This document shows positions 36,480-44,440 of a DNA stretch of 64,000 nucleotides, piece by piece (position 1 is the stretch's first letter; each line of letters begins with the position of its first letter). A program made the position numbers and the translations under genes. The notes under the pieces were generated by a model that did not search any database, had not been told where the DNA came from, and saw only the letters and a program-made list of their open reading frames with translations. The stretch is from positions 1,054,001-1,118,000 of the forward strand of contig OY763414.1 of assembly GCA_963667435.1 (NCBI GenBank). Direction: 5' to 3'. This DNA is from Marispirochaeta sp963667435 (GTDB taxonomy: Bacteria; Spirochaetota; Spirochaetia; JC444; Marispirochaetaceae).

Positions 36480-36650
36480 ATGGCTTACAAGGTAACTGAT
36501 GAATGCACCAACTGCGGCGCTTGCGAACCCGAGTGTCCCGTTGAGGCAATAAGCGAAAAGGGCGATGCTCGTTTCATCGACCCCGATCAGTGCACCGACT
36601 GTGGTGCATGTGCAGATGTTTGTCCCGTTGAGGCAATCGTAGCAGGTTAA
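36480..36650 (+). CDS. 2[4Fe-4S] ferredoxin
   Basis: A 56-aa clostridial-type ferredoxin. Two CxxCxxCxxxCP motifs (C9, C12, C15, C19 and C38, C41, C44, C48) bind two cubane clusters. It is a soluble low-potential electron carrier for fermentative enzymes such as pyruvate:ferredoxin oxidoreductase. ATG 36480 is used because GGGAGG lies six bases upstream. It is monocistronic, with its own promoter and terminator, and acidic as expected. Confidence 0.96.
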   Translation: MAYKVTDECTNCGACEPECPVEAISEKGDARFIDPDQCTDCGACADVCPVEAIVAG

Positions 36651-36670
36651 TCCTGCATCTGCGTACAATG

Positions 36671-36697
36671 AACCCGGCTTATTGGCCGGGTTTTTTA
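36671..36697 (+). terminator. Rho-independent terminator of the ferredoxin gene
   Basis: AACCCGGC / GCCGGGTT stem of 8 bp, 6-base loop, followed by a run of T on the plus strand, 21 bases after the stop codon. Confidence 0.9.
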
Positions 36698-36707
36698 TAC
36701 CCCGCGT

Positions 36708-36927
36708 ACCGCAGCAAAGCGAGGAACGCGGGGCGGATGAGCGCGGCTCGCAGGCCAACGGCCGAGAAACGCGCGGTCCGGTAACACTTCACCTGAAGAA
36801 ACTCCGCCTACACTACAAAACCGTTGAATCCAAACTAAAAATTCTCACCGCAGCGAAGCGAGGAACGCGGGGCGGACGAGCGGGGGTTGCGAAGCAAACA
36901 CGCGGTCCGGCAGCACTTCACCTGAAA
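36708..36927. repeat. Two imperfect direct repeats between ferredoxin and racemase
   Basis: Unit 1 (36708-36797) and unit 2 (36847-36927) share ACCGCAGC(A/G)AAGCGAGGA, then ACGCGGGGCGGA(T/C)GAGCG, and end with CGCGGTCCGG(T/C)A(A/G)CACTTCACCTGAA. The middle parts differ in length. The units are GC-rich and unlike the flanking AT-richer DNA. They contain no coding frame I trust and resemble a dispersed intergenic repeat. Confidence 0.7.
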
Positions 36928-36936
36928 CCCATCCCC

Positions 36937-37644
36937 CTAGCCTTCCACTGCCTTCCTGAAAACCGCCCTGGCATGCAACTCCATTGTATCGAGTACCGAC
37001 ATGGAAAGATCCCCTTCTTTAACTATCAGAGGCAGTTCAGTGCAACCAAGAATTACTCCTTCGCAACCCTGCCCCGCGAGATTCTCCGCCATCTTCTTTA
37101 CTTCAACAGTTGATGATTCTTTAAACTCTCCCCGGCAGAGTTCCCGAAAGATAATACCATCCAGTTTTTCCCTGTCTTCCGAAACAGGTACAGCTGTCTC
37201 AATCCCGTACCTATCCAGAAGACGCTGGCTGTAAAAGTCCAACTCCATAGTAAACATTGTCCCTAAAAGAGCGGCTTTTCTTATTCCCCTTCTTCCACAC
37301 TCTTCTCCAACAGCATCTGCAATATGTATCAACTGTATTCCTGCAGCAGCCTGAATTTCTTCAGCAATATAATGAATCGTATTGGTACCGATTATCAGCA
37401 GTTGTGCGCCTGCTCCAGCCAGATTCTTTGCTTCCGGAAGAAGAATCTCTTTTACTCCATCCCAGTTGTTATCATGCATCAGTTCTGCCAGTGGAGCAAA
37501 ATCCACCGAGGAGATCAGACAGGGAGCTGAATGTAGACCGCCAAACACTTCAGCTGTTAGGGTATTCAGAATTCTGTAGTATTCCTGAGTAGACTCCCAG
37601 CTCATGCCACCAAGAATACCGATCTTTTTCATACTGATCCTCAT
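36937..37644 (-). CDS. Asp/Glu-type amino acid racemase, Thr/Cys active site
   Basis: A 235-aa member of the aspartate/glutamate racemase family. KIGILGGMSWESTQEYY is the typical N-terminus. The family uses two thiols; here the first position is Thr87 (IIGTNTIH) and the second is Cys201 (ILGCTELPL). The Thr/Cys arrangement is that of E. coli YgeA-like racemases rather than classical Cys/Cys aspartate racemase, so broad or L-to-D one-directional activity is possible. ATG 37644 is supported by AGGAGG five bases upstream. It is divergent from the arsR-type gene. Confidence 0.85.
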   Translation of the reverse strand: MRISMKKIGILGGMSWESTQEYYRILNTLTAEVFGGLHSAPCLISSVDFAPLAELMHDNNWDGVKEILLPEAKNLAGAGAQLLIIGTNTIHYIAEEIQAAAGIQLIHIADAVGEECGRRGIRKAALLGTMFTMELDFYSQRLLDRYGIETAVPVSEDREKLDGIIFRELCRGEFKESSTVEVKKMAENLAGQGCEGVILGCTELPLIVKEGDLSMSVLDTMELHARAVFRKAVEG

Positions 37645-37740
37645 AAACTCCTCCTAAAAAGTGCTGAACTACTGAATAACAGTACTTTTATAATTTTATA
37701 GATTAACAGTACCGTTCATAGTGGTAAAGCATTGACTTTA

Positions 37741-37766
37741 TTTGTTTATTTAGCTAAATATACAAA
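37741..37766. promoter_or_regulatory. Palindromic ArsR operator abutting the start codon
   Basis: A 14-bp perfect palindrome TATTTAGCTAAATA (37747-37760) extends to 26 bp (TTTGT...ACAAA arms) with a single mismatched pair. It ends one base before the arsR-type ATG. TTGACT at 37732-37737 lies just upstream, so a bound repressor would cover the -10 region. Self-regulation is the obvious reading. Confidence 0.78.
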
Positions 37767-37767
37767 T

Positions 37768-38103
37768 ATGAAAACAGAAATAGTTCCCTGTAGCTGTGCA
37801 GAATCATCACCGGCTGCAGTGATTGATGAGAATACTACCCGCTCAGCTGCAGAAGTATTCAAAGCAATGGGACATCCCACCAGGCTTACCATTCTTGAGG
37901 CTCTCAAGGACGGTGAACGATGTGTATGCGAACTTTCCCCAATACTGGAGGGAGAACTTTCTACCATCAGCCGCCACCTTTCAAGTCTGAAAAACGCAGG
38001 ATTAATTGCAGACCGCAGGCAGGGCCAGAAGATTTTCTACCGCCTCAAAATGGATTGTGTCTCAGCCTTCATCGCCTGTATTGCTGCAAAAGTCAGAGAC
38101 TGA
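37768..38103 (+). CDS. ArsR-family metalloregulator
   Basis: A 111-aa winged-HTH repressor: VFKAMGHPTRLTILEALKDG, GERCVCELSPIL with the CxC metal/arsenite-binding pair in helix 3, ISRHLSSLKNAGLI as recognition helix and IFYRLK in the wing. An extra Cys cluster (PCSC) at the N-terminus may add ligands. No Shine-Dalgarno is visible and the operator touches the ATG, so the mRNA is probably leaderless or nearly so. It heads an operon with a permease and a thioredoxin-like protein. Confidence 0.9.
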   Translation: MKTEIVPCSCAESSPAAVIDENTTRSAAEVFKAMGHPTRLTILEALKDGERCVCELSPILEGELSTISRHLSSLKNAGLIADRRQGQKIFYRLKMDCVSAFIACIAAKVRD

Positions 38104-38122
38104 CAGAAAGAGAGGAATCAAG

Positions 38123-39133
38123 ATGTTTGTTATCTTTACCCGTATTGCAGATTATCTTATATATAACCTGGCCGGTCTCTCCGCCGGAACAAGGCTGGCT
38201 GAATCACTTCATTTTTTCATAGAAGATGTAACCAAAATCTTTGCCATGGTTACGGTTATGATCTACCTCATTGCTCTTATACGTGCAGGTCTGGATACGG
38301 AAAAAATCAGGGATTTTCTCTCCGGGAAAAACAGATTTTTCGGCTACGCAGCCGCCTCCGGCCTTGGGGCGGTAACCCCCTTCTGCAGTTGTTCCAGTAT
38401 TCCACTTTTCCTTGGCTTCACCCAGGCCAGAATTCCTCTGGGCATAACCATGGCCTTCCTTATAACCTCCCCCATCATCAATGAAGTAGCTCTTGTTCTG
38501 CTGGGAGGCCTCCTTGGTGTGCGTTTTATGTCTATATATCTTGCCATCGGTATAGGAGCCGGTATTATCGGAGGCTTCTTTCTGGATCTGATAAAAGCAG
38601 ACCGCTACCTTACTCCTCTGGTCAACGGAGTCGCCCGGGCGGAATCTGCTGCGACATGTACCAGCGGCAAATGTGGAGTAACACCGGTTGCACAGAAACA
38701 GAAACTCACATTTGCTGAAAGAAAAAGCTTTGCAGCTGCGGAACTGAAGGAAATCCTCGGCCGAATATGGAAATGGATTTTTATCGGTATCGGCGCAGGA
38801 GCTGTTCTGCACGGTTTTGTCCCTGAGAGCTTCATTACTTCTCATCTTGGAAGCGGCAGTATCTGGACTGTACCAGCTGCAGTTTTTCTCGGAATTCCTC
38901 TCTATTCAAACGCATCGGGAATGATTCCCGTGGCGGAAAGCCTGTTGAGCAAAGGCCTTCCTGTTGGAACCACCATCGCATTCATGATGAGTACCGTTGC
39001 GGCAAGTTTTCCGGAGTTTATGCTTTTGAAGCAGGTTATGAAAATTAGACTGCTGATTATTTTCTTTATCATGCTTTTAGTCTTCTTTACCCTTGCAGGC
39101 TGGATCCTGAACGGAACAGTAAGCCTGGGATGA
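38123..39133 (+). CDS. ArsP/YraQ-type (DUF318) permease
   Basis: A 336-aa membrane protein with about eight to ten TM segments. The diagnostic TPFCSCSSIPLFLGF motif near residue 90 and AFLITSPIINEVAL near 115 belong to the permease family that includes the organoarsenical exporter ArsP. The second repeat has IPLYSNASGMIPV and AASFPEFMLLKQV. A cytoplasmic loop contains TCTSGKCG, another potential thiol site. ATG 38123 follows AGAGGA by seven bases; an ORF extending upstream overlaps arsR out of frame. Cargo could be methylated arsenic or another soft-metal species. Confidence 0.85.
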   Translation: MFVIFTRIADYLIYNLAGLSAGTRLAESLHFFIEDVTKIFAMVTVMIYLIALIRAGLDTEKIRDFLSGKNRFFGYAAASGLGAVTPFCSCSSIPLFLGFTQARIPLGITMAFLITSPIINEVALVLLGGLLGVRFMSIYLAIGIGAGIIGGFFLDLIKADRYLTPLVNGVARAESAATCTSGKCGVTPVAQKQKLTFAERKSFAAAELKEILGRIWKWIFIGIGAGAVLHGFVPESFITSHLGSGSIWTVPAAVFLGIPLYSNASGMIPVAESLLSKGLPVGTTIAFMMSTVAASFPEFMLLKQVMKIRLLIIFFIMLLVFFTLAGWILNGTVSLG

Positions 39134-39165
39134 CAACATATTTTTAATAACTACAGGAGAGTGTT

Positions 39166-39399
39166 ATGACTATTCAGATCCTTGGCGGCGGATGCCCCAA
39201 CTGTGAAAAACTTGCTGCCAATGCGAAAGCTGCCGCAGAGAAGCTAAATCTTGATTATACCATGGAGAAAATTACCGACTATGCAAAGATTGCCGCCATG
39301 GGAGTTATGAAAACCCCTGCTCTGGGCGTGGATGGTACTATTCTGCATTCCGGCAGTGTTATCAATACAGATAAATGCGAAGAATTATTACAGAAATAA
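39166..39399 (+). CDS. Thioredoxin-like small redox protein
   Basis: A 77-aa thioredoxin-fold protein of the thioredoxin_3 / redox-active disulfide 2 type. The CxxC motif is GGGCPNCEKLAANAKAA, cis-Pro is in MKTPALGVDG. Such proteins regularly follow DUF318 permease genes and are thought to supply reducing power or hand over thiol-bound cargo. A GGAG ribosome site and a 32-bp gap connect it with the permease. Confidence 0.9.
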   Translation: MTIQILGGGCPNCEKLAANAKAAAEKLNLDYTMEKITDYAKIAAMGVMKTPALGVDGTILHSGSVINTDKCEELLQK

Positions 39400-39407
39400 T
39401 CAAAGAC

Positions 39408-39435
39408 AGTGGAGGCCCTTCAGGGCGCCTCCACT
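39408..39435 (+). terminator. Hairpin after the arsR-permease-thioredoxin operon
   Basis: AGTGGAGGC / GCCTCCACT 9-bp stem with a further CC/GG inside; no T-run follows, so termination may be weak. It is also the left end of the duplicated segment described at this position. Confidence 0.6.
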
Positions 39436-39585
39436 GAGCCCGTAAAGACCTTCGAATCGAACGTCTCGACTATCCATCGTAAACTACTGCTGACTTTAAT
39501 ACTCTCTTGATATTCCTTTCCAGCATAAGTTACCATAACTGATCGCCACTAGTATCCTCATACCGTGTCTACCATCGCCAATTCG
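39408..39585. repeat. Decayed duplicate of the uxaE 3' end (left copy)
   Basis: This 180-bp stretch repeats the region 40798-40955. Both contain a GTGGAG...CTCCACT hairpin, then TTCGAATCGAACGTCTCGACT (exact in both), then ATACTCTCTTGATAT and continuing weaker similarity over the uxaE coding end (for example TCATACCG in both). The left copy has an extra 25-bp insertion and no open frame. The rest of the gap, 39586-39660, contains only the AKR ribosome site (AAGGAGG). Confidence 0.75.
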
Positions 39586-39660
39586 AACTTGTGTTGCAGA
39601 GAATTTCGTTTTATTCTTTTCTAACCCATAACAACCAACCTTAAGGAGGTTTGCATAAAC

Positions 39661-40815
39661 ATGAATATCATGCAGTACAGAACCTTTCCTGAAAGAACAG
39701 AGCAGTTATCAATCCTTGGATTCGGTTGCATGAGACTGCCGAAAAGCGGACCTGCACCGGAGGAAATTGACTATGCTGTTTCAATATCTATGGTGAGAAA
39801 AGCTATTGACGCGGGGGTTAATTATATTGATACAGCCTGGCCGTACCACGGTGGAGAAAGTGAACGTTTTCTTGCCGCAGCTTTGGAAGACGGATACCGG
39901 GACAAAGTTAACCTGGCGACCAAGCTCCCCAGCTGGCTGATTAAAAGCCGTGAGGATATGGACCATTATCTGAACGAACAGCTGATAAAGCTGAACACCG
40001 ATCATATAGATTACTACCTGATACATGGATTAACCGAAGAGCGCTGGCAGAATCTTACTGGACTTAACATTGTCGACTTTATAGAAAAATCGCTGGAAGA
40101 CGGCAGAATTAGGCATATCGGCTTCTCGTTTCATGATGAATTGCCTGTTTTTAAAAAAATCATTGACGCCTACCCCTGGGAGTTCTGCCAGATACAGTAC
40201 AACCTTCTCGATACAGCCTTTCAGGCCGGCGAGGAAGGTCTTCAATATGCCTGGGAACGCAAAATCGGAATAATTGTCATGGAACCCCTCCGAGGCGGTG
40301 CACTTACTGAAAACGTACCTCCTGTTGTGACAGAAACCTGGAATGGGACCATTCCAGGTCGCAGTCCTGCAGACTGGGCCCTACGCTGGGTGTGGAACGA
40401 CCCGCGGGTTACAGTAGTGCTCTCAGGGATGAGTACGCCGGAACAGGTTGAAGAAAATATTTCTGTGGCCTCAAGTTCGAGGTCGGAGAGTATGACAAGC
40501 GAAGAAATTGAAACAGTAGAAAAAGTTCGCAGTTTCTATAAAGACAAAATTAAAGTCAGCTGTACAGCCTGTCAGTATTGCATGCCCTGTCCAAGCAGGG
40601 TTGATATACCCGGCAATTTCCGTCACTTTAACGATCTAGCAATGTTTGAAAATCTGCCCCGGCAGAAAGCGCTTTATACAGCTTTCATGAGCAACTCTAA
40701 TGCAGATCTGTGTACGGAATGCGGCTCCTGCGAGCCCCTGTGCCCTCAGAACATCAGCATTATTGAAGAATTAAAGAAGGTCAGTTCGGTTTTCATGAGT
40801 GGAGACGCCTTATAG
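39661..40815 (+). CDS. Aldo-keto reductase with C-terminal ferredoxin domain
   Basis: A 384-aa two-domain oxidoreductase. The AKR barrel has the catalytic tetrad Asp57, Tyr62 (DTAWPYHGG), Lys88 (LATKLPSW) and His122 (YLIHGL). The C-terminal region (about 305-375) carries eight cysteines in CTACQYCMPC and CTECGSCEPLCP, ligands for two [4Fe-4S] clusters. This architecture is common in anaerobes, and the electron donor may be ferredoxin rather than NADPH. AAGGAGG precedes the ATG. It sits alone between two copies of a uxaE-end repeat, which suggests later insertion. Confidence 0.9.
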   Translation: MNIMQYRTFPERTEQLSILGFGCMRLPKSGPAPEEIDYAVSISMVRKAIDAGVNYIDTAWPYHGGESERFLAAALEDGYRDKVNLATKLPSWLIKSREDMDHYLNEQLIKLNTDHIDYYLIHGLTEERWQNLTGLNIVDFIEKSLEDGRIRHIGFSFHDELPVFKKIIDAYPWEFCQIQYNLLDTAFQAGEEGLQYAWERKIGIIVMEPLRGGALTENVPPVVTETWNGTIPGRSPADWALRWVWNDPRVTVVLSGMSTPEQVEENISVASSSRSESMTSEEIETVEKVRSFYKDKIKVSCTACQYCMPCPSRVDIPGNFRHFNDLAMFENLPRQKALYTAFMSNSNADLCTECGSCEPLCPQNISIIEELKKVSSVFMSGDAL

Positions 40816-40955
40816 GGCGCGCCTCCACTCAGCTCGTTAAGACATTCGAATCGAACGTCTCGACTTAGAATACTCTCTTGATATGCCGTTCCAGGAGGTT
40901 CTCGCGAACCTGATCGGCAACAATATCTTCATACCGCTCAAGAGCATCCGTCCAG
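40798..40955. repeat. Right copy of the duplicated uxaE-end segment
   Basis: Partner of the repeat at 39408. It opens with a hairpin (AGTGGAG...CTCCACT, 40798-40829) that overlaps the last codons of the AKR gene and serves as terminator for the convergent pair, followed by the exact 21-bp match and the true uxaE 3' end. Confidence 0.75.
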
Positions 40956-42106
40956 CGGCTACCCATCTTCGATGCAACCTTATAGCCAACATGCAGCAGC
41001 TGGCGTACATGCAGATTATACAGAGGCTGATCCTGCTGATGCCGTAATACCTTTGCAAAGAAGGGGCCATCCCAGGTGTCCACATCATCTGCTGAAGGCA
41101 GCTTGCTTTTATCGATATCGATAACCGCAGCGTATGGTGCACACAGTTCATCAAACATCTTTATTCCAGTGCGGTAAACCTCTTTTGCTATGACAAGCCC
41201 TTCTCCACCGGCTTCAGCCAGACCGATAATCTCTTCCAGCCAGGTTGTTCCCGCGGTTTTAAGGTGCAGACCGGCGTTGTGCTTCCTGCATGCTTCTTTC
41301 ATTCCCGGATAGATGGAAAACTTATCACTTCCCGAATGGATGGAAAGCTTCAGGTTTGCAGGAAGTCCGAACTCCTTTACAGCAAAGGCGATTACACAGA
41401 CATCCTCATCAAACTCCTTGTTGAACTGAGCCACATCACCCACGTAATCAACACCTTTATTAAAGCGGCCGGTAAATTTCGGAGCAATAGTCTGAGCCGG
41501 AATTCCTTCATCTGCAATTGCGGCAAGAATAAACAGAAGTTCATCGGGCGTCTGGGGAAGATCAGTCTCGTCCATGGAAACCTCGGCCACAAAGTTTCCT
41601 TTTCCCTTCTTATCCAGTATTTTCCTATAGATTTTTCCCGCTTCCTGAACAGCCAGCAGATATTTCTCACCGATGCTTCGGAGTTTGTCTTCGGTAACTT
41701 CTATTTTTTCCGATATTCCGGGAATATCTATTGTCCCAATATATGACAAATACTTCTTCACAAAGGTATCGATGGAATCGGAATCGGCAGGCTTACCGGT
41801 AAAATCAGCAACATCAAGGGTATAAAAGTCCGAGGCTTCCATAAATAGATCAACGTTACCGAGTCCGATATGATCCGCATCTACATAATAGGAACCTTTC
41901 CAGCCCAAAGCCGCTACTGCCGCATCGGCTTCCTTTCTGGTGGACATGGGATCTGTTCCGACAATTGTGTGCTCACGATAACTTTTATTCCATACGGGAA
42001 CAATATCGAGTCCAAGACTTTTTGCTTCGATCAAGGCTTCCAGCTGGGCTTTTCCCTGGTGGAAAAACCGGTCACCGCAGCCGAATGAAAACTTTTCCAG
42101 GGTCAT
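40865..42106 (-). CDS. uxaE: Tagaturonate epimerase
   Basis: A 413-aa UxaE-family protein, as first described for Thermotoga, that epimerises D-tagaturonate to D-fructuronate and so lets galacturonate enter the glucuronate branch. Typical features are FSFGCGDRFFHQGKAQLEA at the N-terminus, YVDADHIGL, the metal-site candidates EVSMDETD and IHSGSDKFSIYP, and HLKTAGTTWLEE. It is the last gene of the DeoR-SDR-uxaC-uxaE operon, 32 bases after uxaC. Its 3' end has a decayed duplicate 1.3 kb downstream. Confidence 0.9.
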   Translation of the reverse strand: MTLEKFSFGCGDRFFHQGKAQLEALIEAKSLGLDIVPVWNKSYREHTIVGTDPMSTRKEADAAVAALGWKGSYYVDADHIGLGNVDLFMEASDFYTLDVADFTGKPADSDSIDTFVKKYLSYIGTIDIPGISEKIEVTEDKLRSIGEKYLLAVQEAGKIYRKILDKKGKGNFVAEVSMDETDLPQTPDELLFILAAIADEGIPAQTIAPKFTGRFNKGVDYVGDVAQFNKEFDEDVCVIAFAVKEFGLPANLKLSIHSGSDKFSIYPGMKEACRKHNAGLHLKTAGTTWLEEIIGLAEAGGEGLVIAKEVYRTGIKMFDELCAPYAAVIDIDKSKLPSADDVDTWDGPFFAKVLRHQQDQPLYNLHVRQLLHVGYKVASKMGSRWTDALERYEDIVADQVRENLLERHIKRVF

Positions 42107-42138
42107 ACAAAATCCTCCTTAATTACAGACGGAAAATA

Positions 42139-43557
42139 CTAATCTATATTAATGCCGAAATATTCTTTCGCATTGTTGAACGAAATATCAGCCACCATTC
42201 TTCCCAGAAGGTCCATATCCCTGGGCGCTTTTCCCTCTTCCACCCAGGTCCCCACAATATTGCAGAGAATACGACGGAAGTAATCGTGCCGCGGATAGGA
42301 GAGAAAACTGCGGGAGTCGGTCAGCATGCCGACAAAGCGGCTGAGTACACCCATGTTGGCAAGATCCTTCATCTGCTTTGACATACCATCTTCATGGTCT
42401 GCATACCACCAGGCAGAACCGAACTGAACTTTCCCCGGGACCGAACCGTCCTGAAAACAGCCTCCGATGGTAATCAGAAGATCATTGTCCCGCTGATTCA
42501 GGGTATAGAGAATGGTTTTGGGTAGTTCTCCTGTAGAATCCAGAGCATCCAGGAAGCGGCTTAAAGGAGCACCGACCTCGCCGTCGGCAACAGCATCAAA
42601 ACCGACATCCGGACCAAGCTTAGCGAACATGCGGCTGTTATTATTACGCAGTGAACTCAGGTGCAGCTGCATTACCCAGCCGCGTTTTGCGTTCATGCGG
42701 CCGAAATGGAGCATTAAAGCAGTACGGAATTTATCTGCTTCTTCGGAGCTGACTGCAGTTCCATCCTTTGCCTTATTAAAAATTGCCTTCAGCTCACTGT
42801 CGGAAGCAGGTTTATAAACCGGAACCAGCAGTGCATGATCCGATACTCTGCCCCCCATGGAGTGAAAGAACTCATGGCGTTTCTCCAGCGCTTCCAGCAG
42901 ATCATCAAAACTGCTAACTGCCATACCTGCGGAGGCACCAAGCCTTTCCAGATATTCAACCCAGGCGGCGCCTGAATCGACGGCCATAGCCTTGTCCGGC
43001 CGGAAGGCAGGCAGCATTCTGCCTGAAAAGCTGGAATCCGCCGCAACCTGCTTATGATATTCCAGAGAGTCCGCAGGATCATCGGTGGTACAAACTGCTT
43101 TTACCTTGAAATGTTCCATTATTCCCCGGGCCCGGAATTTTTCCTGCCCAAGCATTTCATTTACCTGTTTGTAAATACCTTCTGCTGTACCGGGATTCAG
43201 GACCTTCCCACTTATACCGAAAGGATCCTTGAGCTCCATGTGAGTCCAGTGATACAGGGGGTTGCCGATAATCCGTGGGACCGTATCCGCCCAGGCTGCA
43301 AATTTATCCCAGTCAGAAACATCTCCAGTGCAGTACTTTTCTTCGTATCCGTTTGCCCGCATTACACGCCACTTGTAGTGGTCGCCGTAAAGCCATATTT
43401 CCGTAAGATTCTTAAACTGTTTATTATTTGCCACCTGCTCTGGAGGCAGGTGACAGTGAAAATCGAAAATGGGCATGCCCTCGGCGTTCTCATGATATAA
43501 AATCCGCGCTGCCTCATTCTGCAGCATAAAATCGTTGTCCAGAAACTGTCGTGACAT
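42139..43557 (-). CDS. uxaC: Uronate isomerase
   Basis: A 472-aa amidohydrolase-fold isomerase that converts D-glucuronate to D-fructuronate and D-galacturonate to D-tagaturonate. The metal-binding HxH is in IFDFHCHLPPEQ; KVKAVCTTDDPADSL, WVMQLHLSSLRNNN (the second His) and GMLTDSRSFLSYPRHDYFRR are standard UxaC landmarks. The protein is full length. It is translated 11 bases after the SDR gene stop. Confidence 0.95.
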   Translation of the reverse strand: MSRQFLDNDFMLQNEAARILYHENAEGMPIFDFHCHLPPEQVANNKQFKNLTEIWLYGDHYKWRVMRANGYEEKYCTGDVSDWDKFAAWADTVPRIIGNPLYHWTHMELKDPFGISGKVLNPGTAEGIYKQVNEMLGQEKFRARGIMEHFKVKAVCTTDDPADSLEYHKQVAADSSFSGRMLPAFRPDKAMAVDSGAAWVEYLERLGASAGMAVSSFDDLLEALEKRHEFFHSMGGRVSDHALLVPVYKPASDSELKAIFNKAKDGTAVSSEEADKFRTALMLHFGRMNAKRGWVMQLHLSSLRNNNSRMFAKLGPDVGFDAVADGEVGAPLSRFLDALDSTGELPKTILYTLNQRDNDLLITIGGCFQDGSVPGKVQFGSAWWYADHEDGMSKQMKDLANMGVLSRFVGMLTDSRSFLSYPRHDYFRRILCNIVGTWVEEGKAPRDMDLLGRMVADISFNNAKEYFGINID

Positions 43558-43568
43558 GCCCGTCCTCC

Positions 43569-44384
43569 TTAAATATTATGTACCAGGTAACCGCCATCTA
43601 CAGGGATCGAAACACCGGTAACAAAACCGGACGCTTTCTCGCTGCAGAGAAACAACAGCGCACCGCCAAGCTCCTGAACATCGCCGAAACGGCCGAAGGG
43701 AGTATGGGCAATAATAGCCTCTCCCCGGGAGGTCAGGTTGCCGGTGGCTTCATCAAACAGCAGTGCTTTGTTCTGTTTTCCCACAAAGAATCCCGGTGCA
43801 ATAGCATTCACCCTGATTCCATCCTTTGCAAACTCCCGTGCACCGGCGTAGGTGAGATTTAGAACTGCAGACTTGGCTGCTCCGTACGCATGGGTACCTG
43901 AGAGGGGAATATAACTTGTCATGGATGTGAGGTTGATTATTGAGCCCTTGATTTCTTTGGCTTTCCAGTTTTTGACAAAAACCTTTGTGGGAACCATAAG
44001 ACCGGCTAAAAGATTCAGACGAAGAACGTCTTCAAAGACATCCATATCAACATCTTCCCAGTCTGATTTACCTTTGTTTCCTCCGGCGGCATTAATCAGG
44101 ATATCAACGGAACCGAACTGCTTCTCCGTCTCTTCGTAACCTGCAATAACTGCGGCTTCGTCGCCGGTATCGGCCTTCACCCGCTGCAGTTGATCCTTCA
44201 GACCCGTAGCATCCGCAAGTTTTGCCAGATTGGCATCAATGGACTCATAACGATGACCCCAGAGGGACACATTTGCTCCGGCCCGAAGCAGGGCTTCTCC
44301 CATGGCGTAGGCGATATTTCCACCTCCACCGGTAATGACTGCGGTCTTTCCTTTTAAAGAAAACATTTCATCAAGATAGCTCAT
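43569..44384 (-). CDS. SDR fructuronate reductase (D-mannonate oxidoreductase)
   Basis: A 271-aa classical short-chain dehydrogenase: NAD-binding GGGGNIAYAMG near residues 18-28, NAAGG, catalytic Ser in NLTSMTSYIPLSG, then Tyr and Lys in HAYGAAKSAVL. Its place ahead of uxaC and uxaE indicates reduction of D-fructuronate to D-mannonate, the role of the SDR type of mannonate oxidoreductase (YjmF/UxuB-like) in Bacillus and Thermotoga clusters. Other hexuronate or gluconate dehydrogenase activity cannot be excluded from sequence alone. Confidence 0.83.
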   Translation of the reverse strand: MSYLDEMFSLKGKTAVITGGGGNIAYAMGEALLRAGANVSLWGHRYESIDANLAKLADATGLKDQLQRVKADTGDEAAVIAGYEETEKQFGSVDILINAAGGNKGKSDWEDVDMDVFEDVLRLNLLAGLMVPTKVFVKNWKAKEIKGSIINLTSMTSYIPLSGTHAYGAAKSAVLNLTYAGAREFAKDGIRVNAIAPGFFVGKQNKALLFDEATGNLTSRGEAIIAHTPFGRFGDVQELGGALLFLCSEKASGFVTGVSIPVDGGYLVHNI

Positions 44385-44440
44385 ACAAAAAACCTCACTC
44401 TCTTTCTCTCTTTGTTTAGGTCTATTTACGAGGCCCGGAC

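Noticed and set aside
38204..38845. Minus-strand ORF of 213 aa inside the DUF318 permease gene
   Set aside because: The opposite strand encodes a clear membrane transporter with conserved motifs; composition of the minus frame is not protein-like.
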